From Shinella sumterensis (GTDB lineage Bacteria; Pseudomonadota; Alphaproteobacteria; Rhizobiales; Rhizobiaceae), in the NCBI RefSeq assembly GCF_004514425.2, contig NZ_MYFN02000002.1, positions 349,320-413,319 on the forward strand: 64,000 nt of DNA. The letters run 5' to 3'. Below the pieces are notes generated by a model. It searched no databases. It was not told where the DNA came from and saw only the letters and a list, made by a program, of their open reading frames with translations. The translations under genes were made by a program, and so were the position numbers. This document shows, piece by piece, positions 55,996 through 64,000 of the stretch. The stretch's first letter is position 1; every line of letters begins with the position of its first letter.

Positions 55996-57199
55996 GCTTG
56001 CTGCGCGCCGGCTCCGCCTTCGGCTGGCCAAAGAGGCTTGCAACGATCTGATCACGCTCGCGCCACAGCGCCGGCAGGGCAAGCAGGCCGATGCAGACGA
56101 CGGCAATCGTCGTCTTGGTGAGCTGGGAAAGCTCCGGGGTGCGCCCGTCGGCGTAATAGACGGCATAGACGATGGCCACGTGCCAGACATAGACCTGCAA
56201 GGAATGCCGCCCGAGAAGGCGAAGGAAGCGGAAGGTGAAAACGGCCGTGACGATGCCCGCGAGCTTCCGGATCCACAGATTGTGGTGCTTCGGCCCGGCG
56301 ATCAGCAGCCAGGCGAGGCCGGTCGCGACGGCGGCGAAGTTCAGGAGGTAGACCGGGCCGAAGTCGGCGCGGATCTCCATCGTCGCGAACTTGTCGAGCA
56401 CGGCCTGCGGCAGCAGATCCCAGGCGGTGACGATCCGCAGCGGCAGGAAGAACAGGCAAACGACCAGCGCGACCTTGGGTAACATCGTCTTCTCGGGCGA
56501 GAAGATCTGCGTCCACGCGATCTTGTTCTGCGCCGTCAGCACGCCGATGACCATGGCGGAGAAGAACACGATCTGCCAGCCGAGCATGTTGAAGCTCGCG
56601 CGGATGCCCTGCTCGTCCGGGCCCATGACGAGCGCGTTCAGCGGTTCGGTGAGGAAGCGCTGCAGGCCAAGCTGCGCGGCCATCCAGACGATCAGCGAGC
56701 CCGCCAGCACATGGGCCCACTTTCCGCGAAGGCAGAGCCAGACGAGCGGCGGGGCAAACAGCATGTAGACGATATATTGCGGCAGGATATCCATGAAGGT
56801 CGGCTGGAACAGGAAGGTGGCGATCGCCGCCAGCCGGAGCGGCTCGTCGAAATTCGTGGTGCCGAGCCAGTTGTACCAGAGCCTTTGGGCATCCGGCAGG
56901 ATCAGCTGCACCACGAGCACCGCCATCACCGTTCCCATGGCGTAGCGGTAGAGTTCGAAGGCGCGGTCGAACAGGAGCTGCCGGCCCTTTTCGTAGCCGT
57001 TCTTGATCATCTTGCGGGCATAGACCATGCCGATGAGCAGGCCGGACAGGAAGACGAAGCCCTGTGCGTCCTCGACAAAGGCGAACTGGCGATGGTTGAC
57101 CTCCATCATCCAATAGCCGCCGACGAAGATCAGGTGATTGATGAGCATGAAGACGAGGAAATAGCCTCGCATGCCGTCGATGATCTCAAATCGCTTCAA
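55976..57199 (-). CDS. OpgC family membrane acyltransferase-like protein
   Basis: A 407-residue protein with about ten membrane segments. OpgC/acyltransferase-3-like features are RFEIIDGMRGYFLVFMLINHL at the N-terminus (a conserved aspartate and histidine), the sequence GFVFLSGLLIGMVYARKM, and a late GRHSLQVYVWHV. OpgC proteins succinylate periplasmic glucans. The start codon is TTG, with GGAG about 8 nt upstream. It lies between the regulator and an ExoD-like gene and seems unrelated to pyrimidine degradation. Confidence 0.85.
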   Translation of the reverse strand: MKRFEIIDGMRGYFLVFMLINHLIFVGGYWMMEVNHRQFAFVEDAQGFVFLSGLLIGMVYARKMIKNGYEKGRQLLFDRAFELYRYAMGTVMAVLVVQLILPDAQRLWYNWLGTTNFDEPLRLAAIATFLFQPTFMDILPQYIVYMLFAPPLVWLCLRGKWAHVLAGSLIVWMAAQLGLQRFLTEPLNALVMGPDEQGIRASFNMLGWQIVFFSAMVIGVLTAQNKIAWTQIFSPEKTMLPKVALVVCLFFLPLRIVTAWDLLPQAVLDKFATMEIRADFGPVYLLNFAAVATGLAWLLIAGPKHHNLWIRKLAGIVTAVFTFRFLRLLGRHSLQVYVWHVAIVYAVYYADGRTPELSQLTKTTIAVVCIGLLALPALWRERDQIVASLFGQPKAEPARSKPRLAAR

Positions 57200-57472
57200 A
57201 ATGCGCGCTCCGCTGAAAACAAGATGCGCCCCAACGGGAGGCGGAACGCATGGAGCGGATGATCGTTCCCGATAAATTTACCGGCGACGGCGCTTTCGGA
57301 CGGTTTTTGTGATCATGAACGGCCGTGAGGGGCATGTTTCGTCAAGGAAATCACCCTATCGTTCCACCCTTCGTCGATATGGCGGATGGCGAAAATGCGC
57401 CTTCATGCCGGTCGCGGCGGCACAGGAAAGCCGCAATAACCGCCTAGGCAGCGGCACGGAAAAGGAGAAGCA

Positions 57473-58111
57473 ATGACGACAGGAATCGGTTTCAGGGACA
57501 CGGACCGCAAGACGAGCGAACTGCTTGAGGACATCCTGCATTCCATCAAGGGCGAGCACATCACGTTGCGCGATCTTCTGGCGATGATGGGCGAAAGCGG
57601 GTTGCTTCTGCTTTGTGCCTTCCTGTCGCTGCCCTTTCTGTTTCCCGTCTCCATTCCGGGCGTTTCCACCGTCTTCGGCGCCGGGATCGTGCTGATCAGC
57701 GCCGCGATCACACTCAATCGCCTGCCCTGGCTGCCGCGGAAAGTCGCCGACCGGCGGCTGGAAAGCGGCAAGCTGCGCCCGGTGCTCGAGCGCGGCGTGA
57801 CGTTCCTGCGGCGGATCGACCGGTTCTTCAAGCCGCGGTACTCGGGCCTGACGAACGGCGCGGCCATGAACCGGCTCAACGGTCTCGTGTTGATGGGCGC
57901 GGGCCTGCTGCTGATGGCGCCGCTCGGCCTCATTCCCTTCTCCAACACGCTTCCGGGTGTCGCGATCCTGCTGATGGCGGCGGGCATTTCGCAGCGTGAC
58001 GGGCTGGTGGTGCTGGGCGGTTATGTGATGGTCGTGCTGACCATCGTCTACTTCTGCGCCATTGCGCTCCTGGCCTACAGTGCGGGCCGCAGCTTCAATC
58101 TTTTCGGCTGA
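57473..58111 (+). CDS. exopolysaccharide synthesis protein ExoD family
   Basis: A 212-residue membrane protein of the ExoD family, needed in Sinorhizobium for exopolysaccharide production and alkaline tolerance. N-terminal helix with SELLEDILHSIKGEHITLRDLL, then CAFLSLPFLFPVSIPGVSTVFG, RLPWLPRKVADRRLE, and two more spans (GLLLMAPLGLIPFSNTLPGV). AAGGAGAAG precedes the ATG. It converges on the dehydrogenase genes. Confidence 0.88.
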   Translation: MTTGIGFRDTDRKTSELLEDILHSIKGEHITLRDLLAMMGESGLLLLCAFLSLPFLFPVSIPGVSTVFGAGIVLISAAITLNRLPWLPRKVADRRLESGKLRPVLERGVTFLRRIDRFFKPRYSGLTNGAAMNRLNGLVLMGAGLLLMAPLGLIPFSNTLPGVAILLMAAGISQRDGLVVLGGYVMVVLTIVYFCAIALLAYSAGRSFNLFG

Positions 58112-58117
58112 GGGTCC

Positions 58118-58142
58118 AGCCGGGGCCTGTGCGGCCCCGGCT
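58118..58142. terminator. hairpin between converging genes
   Basis: A 10-bp stem (AGCCGGGGCC / GGCCCCGGCT, loop TGTGC) lies 7 nt past the ExoD-like stop and 8 nt before the dehydrogenase stop. The T tract is poor. Confidence 0.6.
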
Positions 58143-58149
58143 CACGCCT

Positions 58150-59463
58150 TTACTCGGCGGCCTGACGGGCCATCGGGTTGTTGGGGTGCGTCGTCCAGTT
58201 GGCGTAGTTCGGATCGACGATCTTGCCGGTGCGCTGGTCCAGCGTGCCGGGCTCGAGGCCGACCATGGTGATGCAGTTCTCGACGGGGCAGACGTTGACG
58301 CAGAGATTGCAGCCGACGCACTCGTCTTCCATCACCTCGAAATGCCTTACGCCATCGACGAACTGCGTGATCGCCTGGTGCGAGGTGTCCTCGCAGGCGA
58401 TGTGGCAACGGCCGCACTTGATGCAGGCATCCTGGTCGATATGCGCCTTCGCGATGTAGTTGAGGTCGAGATACTGCCAGTCGGTGACGTTGGGCACCGC
58501 ACGGCCGCAGATATCGTCGAGCGAGCGATGGCCCTTGGCGTCCATCCAGTCCGACAGGCCCGATATCATCTCCTGCACGATCTTGAAGCCGTAGGTCATG
58601 GCCGCGGTGCAGACCTGCACGTTGCCGGCCCCCAGCACCAGGAATTCCGCCGCGTCACGCCACGTCGTCACGCCGCCGATGCCTGATATCGGCAGGCCGT
58701 AGGTTTCCGGATCGCGCGCGATCTCGGCCACCATGTTGAGCGCGATGGGCTTGACCGCCGGGCCGCAATAGCCGCCATGCGTACCCTTGCCGCCGACGGT
58801 GGGGTTCGGGGCGAAGCTGTCGAGATCGACCGACACGATGGAGTTGATCGTGTTGATCAGCGACACCGCGTCGGTGCCGCCGGCCTTGGCCGCGCGGGCG
58901 GGCTTGCGGATATCGGTGATATTCGGCGTCAGCTTGGTGATGACGGGCATGCGGGTGTACTGCTTGCACCAGCGCACGACCATTTCGATATATTCGGGCA
59001 CCTGGCCGACGGCCGCGCCCATGCCGCGTTCGGACATGCCGTGCGGACAGCCGAAGTTCAGCTCGATGCCGTCGGCGCCGGTTTCCTCCACCAGCGGCAG
59101 GATCGCCTTCCAGCTCTCCTCCTCACAGGGCACCATGATCGAGGCGATCAGCGCCCGGTCCGGCCAATTCATCTTGACCTGCTTCATCTCGCGCAGGTTG
59201 GTGTAGAGGTCGCGGTCGGTGATGAGTTCGATATTGTTGAGGCCGAGGAGGCGGCGGTCGGCGCCCCAGATCGCGCCGTAACGCGGGCCGTTGACGTTGA
59301 CGACAGGCGGGCCTTCCTCGCCCAGCGTCTTCCAGACCACGCCGCCCCAGCCCGCCTTGAAGGCGCGCTCGACATTGTAGGCCTTGTCGGTGGGTGGCGC
59401 GGAGGCGAGCCAGAACGGGTTTGGCGACTTGATGCCGACGAAGTTGTTGCGAAGATCAGCCAT
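58150..59463 (-). CDS. preA: dihydropyrimidine dehydrogenase, catalytic subunit
   Basis: A 437-residue flavo-iron-sulfur subunit that reduces uracil or thymine to the dihydro form. Residues 1-310 are a dihydroorotate-dehydrogenase-like barrel; the catalytic loop ELNFGCPHGMSERG keeps the active-site cysteine (Cys139, equivalent to Cys671 of the mammalian enzyme). TKLTPNITDI and NTINSIVSVD follow. Near the C-terminus are two 4Fe-4S sites, CIKCGRCHIAC and CVGCNLCVNVCP. It pairs with the adjacent preT-like subunit as in bacterial PreTA; the same gene is called pydA in many alphaproteobacteria. Confidence 0.93.
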   Translation of the reverse strand: MADLRNNFVGIKSPNPFWLASAPPTDKAYNVERAFKAGWGGVVWKTLGEEGPPVVNVNGPRYGAIWGADRRLLGLNNIELITDRDLYTNLREMKQVKMNWPDRALIASIMVPCEEESWKAILPLVEETGADGIELNFGCPHGMSERGMGAAVGQVPEYIEMVVRWCKQYTRMPVITKLTPNITDIRKPARAAKAGGTDAVSLINTINSIVSVDLDSFAPNPTVGGKGTHGGYCGPAVKPIALNMVAEIARDPETYGLPISGIGGVTTWRDAAEFLVLGAGNVQVCTAAMTYGFKIVQEMISGLSDWMDAKGHRSLDDICGRAVPNVTDWQYLDLNYIAKAHIDQDACIKCGRCHIACEDTSHQAITQFVDGVRHFEVMEDECVGCNLCVNVCPVENCITMVGLEPGTLDQRTGKIVDPNYANWTTHPNNPMARQAAE

Positions 59464-59475
59464 GTCTCATCTCCC

Positions 59476-60837
59476 TCAAGCGACGGCAACGGCGGGCTGC
59501 GCACCGGCAGCCAGCATGCGGTTGATCGAATCGGCGGCATCGCGGCCCTGCGCGACGGAGGTGACGGTCAGGTCTTCGCCGGCCTTCACGCAGTCCCCGC
59601 CCGCCCAGACATTGGCGATGGAGGTGCGGCCTTCCGCATCGATGGCGATGCGCCCGCCCGCCATGGCGAGCGAGCCAAGGCCGGCCGGCTCGAAGGTCTG
59701 GCCGATCGCCTTGAAGATCTGGTCGGCGGCGAGCACGCCGGTCTCGCCGGTGCCCGTCAGCTTGCCGTCGCGCATCTCGGTATATTCGACCTCGATGCCG
59801 GCGACATGGCCGTCACGCGCGATGACGCGCCTGGGCTGGAGCCAGTGGCGGATCATCACGCCCTTGGATGCCGCGAGGTCCTGTTCGAATTCCGAGGCGT
59901 TCATGTGCTCCTTGCCGCGGCGGTAGCAGATCGTCACCTCTTCGGCGCCGAGCAGCTTGGCCTGGACGGCGGCGTCGATGGCGGTCATGCCGCCGCCGAT
60001 CACCACGACACGCCGGCCGACCGGAACAGTCGCCTTGTCGGCGGCCTGGCGCAGTTCGGCGATGAAGTCGACGGCGTCGACGACACCGGGCAGGTTCTCG
60101 CCTTCCGCTCCAAGCGCGTTGACACCGGACAATCCCATGCCGAGGAAGACGGCGTCGAAATTGGCGGTGAGGTCGGAGAGCGTGAAGTCCCGCCCGAGCT
60201 TCAGGCCGTTCTTTACTTCGATGCCGCCGATGGCCAGCACGTAATCGACTTCGGCCTGTGCAAAGTCATCGACCGCCTTGTAGGTGGCGATGCCGTATTC
60301 GTTGAGGCCGCCGGCCTTCTCGCGCGCTTCGAAGATCACCACGTCATGGCCCGCCATGGCAAGGCGGTGGGCGCAGGCGAGGCCGGCGGGGCCGGCGCCG
60401 ACGACGGCGATGGCCTTTCCGGTGCGCGCGGCGCGCTCATAGAATTGCGTGTTGCTGGCGATTGCAACATCGGTGGCGTAGCGCTGCAGGCGGCCGATCT
60501 CCACGGGGCGATGCTCGGCGGTGTTGCGCACGCAAACCTGTTCGCAGAGCGTTTCGGTGGGACAGACCCGGGCGCACATGCCGCCCAGAATGTTCTGGTC
60601 GAAGATCGTCTTGGCCGAACCGATCGGATTGCCGGTCGAGATCTGGCGGATGAACAGCGGAATGTCGATGGAGGTCGGACAGGCCGTCATGCACGGCGCG
60701 TCGTAACAGAAGTAGCAGCGGTCGGCTGCGACCAGCGCCTCGTGATCGTCAAGGCGCGGGTGAAGGTCGGAAAAGTTCGTTTCGTATTCGGCAGGCGCAA
60801 GACGCCCCCGATGTATCCCAGACTGCGTCGTTCCCAT
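59476..60837 (-). CDS. preT: dihydropyrimidine dehydrogenase, NAD(P)H-binding subunit
   Basis: A 453-residue glutamate-synthase-small-subunit-like flavoprotein. Iron-sulfur cysteines are in CYFCYDAPCMTACPTSIDIP and GGMCARVCPTETLCEQVC. The FAD loop is IAVVGAGPAGLACAHRLAMA and the NAD(P) loop VVVIGGGMTAIDAA; the C-terminal FAD motif is VWAGGDCVKAGEDLTV. It passes electrons from NAD(P)H to the catalytic subunit, whose gene begins 12 nt after its stop. GGGAG lies 7 nt before the ATG. Confidence 0.93.
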   Translation of the reverse strand: MGTTQSGIHRGRLAPAEYETNFSDLHPRLDDHEALVAADRCYFCYDAPCMTACPTSIDIPLFIRQISTGNPIGSAKTIFDQNILGGMCARVCPTETLCEQVCVRNTAEHRPVEIGRLQRYATDVAIASNTQFYERAARTGKAIAVVGAGPAGLACAHRLAMAGHDVVIFEAREKAGGLNEYGIATYKAVDDFAQAEVDYVLAIGGIEVKNGLKLGRDFTLSDLTANFDAVFLGMGLSGVNALGAEGENLPGVVDAVDFIAELRQAADKATVPVGRRVVVIGGGMTAIDAAVQAKLLGAEEVTICYRRGKEHMNASEFEQDLAASKGVMIRHWLQPRRVIARDGHVAGIEVEYTEMRDGKLTGTGETGVLAADQIFKAIGQTFEPAGLGSLAMAGGRIAIDAEGRTSIANVWAGGDCVKAGEDLTVTSVAQGRDAADSINRMLAAGAQPAVAVA

Positions 60838-61094
60838 TGTTATCTCCCATTCGCGTGGGCTTTTTGAATAGGAGAACGGTAACTCAGCTTTATTTTTTTA
60901 TCAAACGGTAAAATTTCAAAAGAAATGCTGGTTTTTCAAGGCTTGCCGCAAAAATAAACATGAGTTTCGCGGTATTCTTTAAGCCTCTCCAGTCATCATT
61001 GCCGCGCTTGCTCGCCGCGTCCGCGCTCGCACATGAGGTTTGACAGAATGACGGAAAAGATGCAGCAAATCGCGTGAAACGATCGGGGTGAGCG
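60838..61094. promoter_or_regulatory. AT-rich divergent promoter region
   Basis: Between the dehydrogenase operon and the SorC-type regulator lies a 257-nt gap with an AT-rich core (60885-60960). It contains ATTTC-AAAA-GAAAT, a perfect small inverted repeat at about 60914-60927. I see no clear RutR box here. Confidence 0.4.
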
Positions 61095-62048
61095 ATGGCA
61101 AGGCGGACGGAAACAGCCGGACGGCTGGACGATGCGGCACGGGCCGGATGGCTCTACTACGTTGCGGGCCGCACGCAGGATGAAATCGCCTCCGCCATGG
61201 GCATTTCCCGCCAGTCGGCGCAGCGCCTCGTGTCGCTGGCCGTCGCCGAACGCCTGATCAAGGTGCGTCTCGACCATCCCATCGCCGAATGCCTGGAACT
61301 GGGCGAGGCGATGCGCAGCAAGTTCGGCCTGACGCATGTCGATATCGTGCCGAGCGATCCGGGCTCGTCCTCCACCACGATCGGCATCGCTGAGGCCGGG
61401 GCCGCGGAAATCGAGCGCTGGCTGAAGAGGCCCGATCCGATCGTGCTTGCGGTCGGGACCGGGCGCACGCTCAAGGCGGCGATCGACCAGCTCCCGGCCA
61501 TGGAATGCCCGCAGCACCGCATCATGTCGCTGACCGGCAATATCGGGCCGGACGGCTCGGCCGCCTATTACAACGTCATCTTCTCCATGGCCGATGCCGT
61601 GAAGGCGCGGCATTATCCCATGCCGTTGCCGGTGCTCGTCTCCTCAAGCGAGGAGCGTGACCTTCTGCACCGGCAAAGCCTTGTCCAGTCGACGCTCAAG
61701 CTCGGCCGCGAGGCGGATGTCGCCTTCGTCGGCATCGGCGAACTCGGCGTGGATGCCCCCCTCTGCCTCGACGGCTTTCTCGATCCCGCGGAGATGACCC
61801 GGCTGATGGAGGAGGGGGCGACCGGCGAGATCTGTGGCTGGATGTATGATGGCGAGGGCCGGCTGCTGGACGGCAGCATCAACGAGCGCGTCGCATCCGT
61901 TCCGCTGCCGTCGCGCGAGAGCACCACCGTCATCGGTCTTGCCAAGGGCAAGCGAAAGTATGCCGCCCTGCTCGCTGCCCTTCGCGGCCGCATGATCAAC
62001 GGCGTCATCACGGACGAGGCGACCGCCCGCCATCTGCTTTCGGCCTGA
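61095..62048 (+). CDS. SorC/DeoR-type sugar-responsive regulator
   Basis: A 317-residue regulator of the SorC family. An N-terminal helix-turn-helix (GRTQDEIASAMGISRQSAQRLVSLA, about 24-50) is followed by a sugar-phosphate-binding domain with VGTGRTLKAAIDQLPAMECP, SLTGNIGPDGSAAYYN, FVGIGELGVDAPL and the terminal GLAKGKRKYAALLAALRGRMINGVITDE motif. Relatives such as SmoC control sorbitol/mannitol transport. It precedes a polyol ABC operon on the same strand, its likely target. Confidence 0.9.
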   Translation: MARRTETAGRLDDAARAGWLYYVAGRTQDEIASAMGISRQSAQRLVSLAVAERLIKVRLDHPIAECLELGEAMRSKFGLTHVDIVPSDPGSSSTTIGIAEAGAAEIERWLKRPDPIVLAVGTGRTLKAAIDQLPAMECPQHRIMSLTGNIGPDGSAAYYNVIFSMADAVKARHYPMPLPVLVSSSEERDLLHRQSLVQSTLKLGREADVAFVGIGELGVDAPLCLDGFLDPAEMTRLMEEGATGEICGWMYDGEGRLLDGSINERVASVPLPSRESTTVIGLAKGKRKYAALLAALRGRMINGVITDEATARHLLSA

Positions 62049-62175
62049 GTCGGTCCCCGGCGCTCCGCGTAGCCGACAGAAAATTCCCATGAAATTCAAA
62101 GGCTGCCTGCCCCCTTTGTGCGGCGCAGCAACGAATGCCGGTTGACTTTTCGCGCCAGTTTGTGAGTAATTGCCC

Positions 62176-62196
62176 ATGAGCGAAGCAAATGCTCAT
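62176..62196 (+). promoter_or_regulatory. inverted repeat, candidate SorC-type operator
   Basis: ATGAGC-N9-GCTCAT lies 22 nt before the start of the polyol-binding protein gene. A related half-site (TGAGTAATTGC) precedes it at about 62163. Position and symmetry suit the upstream regulator. Confidence 0.5.
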
Positions 62197-62217
62197 AAGC
62201 TTTCTGGGAGGAAGATG

Positions 62218-63528
62218 ATGAATTTGAGAACCCTTCTGCTGGGCGTCAGCTCGGCTGCTCTCCTGTGCGGTTTCGCCAATGCCGAAACCCTGACCATCGC
62301 CACCGTCAACAACGGCGACATGATCCGCATGCAGGGCCTGACGGACGATTTTGCCGCGAAGAACCCGGACATCCAGCTCGAGTGGGTCACGCTCGAGGAA
62401 AACGTGCTGCGCGAGCGCGTCACGACCGACATCGCGACGAAGGGCGGCCAGTATGACATCGTCACGATCGGCAACTACGAAGTGCCGATCTGGGCCAAGC
62501 AGGGCTGGCTGGTCGCGCTCGACGGCCTCGGCGCCGATTACGACGTCGACGACCTGCTGCCGGCCATCCGCGGCGGCCTTTCCGTCGACGGCAAGCTCTA
62601 TGCCGCGCCGTTCTACGGCGAATCCGCCATGATCATGTATCGCAAGGACCTGTTCGAGAAGGCCGGCCTCACCATGCCCGATTCCCCGACCTGGGAATTC
62701 ATCGGTGAAGCCGCCCGCAAGATCACGGACCGCAGCGCCGACATCAGCGGCATGTGCCTTCGCGGCAAGGCCGGCTGGGGCGAGAACATGGCGTTCCTGA
62801 CCGCGCTCAACAATTCGTTCGGCGGTCGCTGGTTCGACGAGAACTGGCAGCCGCAGTTCGACCAGCCGGAGTGGAAGACATCCCTCCAGTTCTACGTCGA
62901 CCTGATGAAGGATGCCGGCCCGCAGGGTGCCTCTTCCAACGGCTTCAACGAAAACCTGACGCTCTTCCAGCAGGGCAAGTGCGGCATGTGGATCGACGCG
63001 ACCGTGGCCGCGTCCTTCGTGTCCAACCCGAAGGATTCGACGGTTGCCGACAAGGTCGGCTACGCGATCTTCCCGGACACGGGCAACGGCAACCACGGTC
63101 ATTGGCTGTGGTCCTGGAACCTCGCCGTTCCGGCAAGCTCGACCAAGGCGGAAGCCGCGCAGAAGTTCATCGCCTGGGCAACCAGCAAGGGCTACACCGA
63201 GCTCGTCGCCAGCAAGGAAGGCTGGGCGAACGTTCCTCCGGGCACGCGCACCTCGCTCTACAAGAACGCCGACTACGAGAAGGCAGCACCCTTCGCAGCA
63301 CCGACGCTTGCCGCCATGGACGCGGCCGACATCACCAAGCCGTCGGTCAAGCCGGTGCCCTATACGGGTGGCCAGTTCGTCGCCATTCCTGAATTCCAGG
63401 GTCTCGGCACGACGGTCGGCCAGCTCTTCTCGGCGGTGCTTGCCGGCCAGTCCTCCGTGGACGACGCGCTTGCACAGGCCCAGACGGCGGCCGTGCGTGA
63501 AATGACCCGCGCCGGCTACATCAAGTAA
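62218..63528 (+). CDS. sugar/polyol ABC transporter substrate-binding protein (SmoE-like)
   Basis: A 436-residue periplasmic binding protein with a signal peptide (cut near CGFANAET). Family motifs: IQLEWVTLEENVLRERVTTD, GGQYDIVTIGNYEVPIWAKQG, LYAAPFYGESAMIMYRKDLFE, FLTALNNSFGGRWFDENW and GYAIFPDTGNGNHGHWLWSW. These match sorbitol/mannitol (SmoE) binding proteins. The ATG at 62218 has GGGAGG 5 nt upstream; an ATG three bases earlier is too close. A hairpin and a permease gene follow. Confidence 0.9.
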   Translation: MNLRTLLLGVSSAALLCGFANAETLTIATVNNGDMIRMQGLTDDFAAKNPDIQLEWVTLEENVLRERVTTDIATKGGQYDIVTIGNYEVPIWAKQGWLVALDGLGADYDVDDLLPAIRGGLSVDGKLYAAPFYGESAMIMYRKDLFEKAGLTMPDSPTWEFIGEAARKITDRSADISGMCLRGKAGWGENMAFLTALNNSFGGRWFDENWQPQFDQPEWKTSLQFYVDLMKDAGPQGASSNGFNENLTLFQQGKCGMWIDATVAASFVSNPKDSTVADKVGYAIFPDTGNGNHGHWLWSWNLAVPASSTKAEAAQKFIAWATSKGYTELVASKEGWANVPPGTRTSLYKNADYEKAAPFAAPTLAAMDAADITKPSVKPVPYTGGQFVAIPEFQGLGTTVGQLFSAVLAGQSSVDDALAQAQTAAVREMTRAGYIK

Positions 63529-63550
63529 GTACGCCTCCTCCCCAAGGACA

Positions 63551-63578
63551 GGCTGCCCGGAATGCGTTCCGGGCAGCC
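63551..63578 (+). promoter_or_regulatory. strong intercistronic stem-loop after the binding-protein gene
   Basis: A perfect 12-bp stem (GGCTGCCCGGAA / TTCCGGGCAGCC, loop TGCG) without a T tract. It probably protects the binding-protein mRNA and lowers read-through to the permease genes. Confidence 0.55.
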
Positions 63579-63731
63579 GCTGGAAGGCAGTCTCTTCCGG
63601 CGCGGGCTGCTTGCAGGCGTCCGCGCCGGCTCAACAAAAACAAGTGACAAGAACATCTGGGTTCCACCCAATGCGGGGAAGCGAAACCTGTCCGGCGTTT
63701 TGGCGCGCCGGCAAACCGGGAGGTCACGATC

Positions 63732-64000
63732 ATGGCGACGGAGAATACGCGTGGATTGGCGCGTCTTATGTTGGCACCCTCTGTGGGTTTGCTTCTGATC
63801 TGGATGATCGTGCCGCTGGCGATGACATTGTGGTTCTCGTTCCAGAACTACAATCTCCTGAACCCGGCGAATGTCAGCTGGACAGGTCTCTTCAATTACA
63901 AGTTCTTCTATACGGATCCGGCCTTCTTCCAGTCGATCTGGAACACGCTGCTGATCGTCGGCGGCGCGCCCTTCTTCGTCATGCCGCCGGTGGCAGCGCT
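63732..64000 (+). CDS. sugar/polyol ABC transporter permease, partial (SmoF-like)
   Basis: The first 89 codons of an inner-membrane permease cut by the right edge. The N-terminus reads MATENTRGLARLMLAPSVGL, then a span LLIWMIVPLAMTLWFSFQNY, the motif WTGLFNYKFFYTDPAFFQSI and NTLLIVGGAPFFVMPP. This is the usual start of MalF-type sugar permeases. It lies 203 nt after the binding-protein gene. Confidence 0.85.
   Translation, partial: MATENTRGLARLMLAPSVGLLLIWMIVPLAMTLWFSFQNYNLLNPANVSWTGLFNYKFFYTDPAFFQSIWNTLLIVGGAPFFVMPPVAA

Overview
The window is GC-rich, densely coded bacterial DNA with the signature of an alphaproteobacterium of the Rhizobiaceae (Rhizobium/Agrobacterium/Shinella/Ensifer type). 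The evidence is the urease operon order (ureD-ureA-DUF1272-ureB-lprI-like-accessory-ureC-E-F-G), a Smo-type polyol ABC system, a DUF6867 gene inside a liv operon, a chemoreceptor ending in DWEEF, and a mosaic intergenic palindrome of the RIME kind. I recognise no tRNA, rRNA, CRISPR array, insertion sequence or phage gene. It reads as ordinary chromosomal or chromid metabolic DNA, not a mobile island.

Layout. 1-3120 (minus): a surface-polysaccharide run (WecG-type transferase, family-2 glycosyltransferase, multi-spanning membrane protein cut by the left edge). 3408-4332: a membrane-anchored nuclease-like protein and a 53-residue acidic protein. 4386-6015: a fumarylacetoacetate-hydrolase-family enzyme divergent from a GntR/FCD regulator, with overlapping palindromes between them. 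6020-7447: an outer-membrane efflux lipoprotein. 8094-11676: a small conserved protein, then a quinone/aromatic detoxification locus with a dioxygenase-esterase fusion, an FMN reductase and a second dioxygenase. 12040-14349: a chemoreceptor. 14350-14888: a long non-coding gap with a sigma-54-type promoter and a structured ~110-nt transcript candidate. 14889-20109: an RND efflux operon with two adaptors. 20143-28750: CysQ, the heterotetrameric sarcosine oxidase operon soxBDAG and a dimethylglycine-dehydrogenase-like protein, together a glycine-betaine/sarcosine demethylation module.

29034-34529: a complete branched-chain amino-acid-type ABC transporter (livHMGF, DUF6867, substrate-binding protein). 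34673-41135: the urease operon. 41137-41820: a Crp/Fnr regulator without N-terminal cysteines but with a perfect anaerobox upstream. 41973-46589: a second RND pump (adaptor and permease). 46886-60837: reductive pyrimidine catabolism (ABC importer, dihydropyrimidinase, ureidopropionase-type amidohydrolase, RutR-type regulator, two-subunit dihydropyrimidine dehydrogenase) interrupted by OpgC- and ExoD-like genes and by a DUF559 gene bounded by an inverted repeat. 61095-64000: a SorC-family regulator and the first genes of a polyol ABC transporter cut by the right edge.

Much of the window is nitrogen scavenging: urea, pyrimidines, methylated glycines and amino acids are imported and broken down to ammonium. 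The rest is efflux and detoxification. I see no obviously new multi-gene system. The best candidates for something undescribed are the sigma-54-driven RNA at about 14562-14674, the dioxygenase-esterase fusion, the DUF559 gene coupled to dihydropyrimidinase, the half-size DMT protein coupled to an ABC ATPase, and the uncharacterised accessory protein before ureC.
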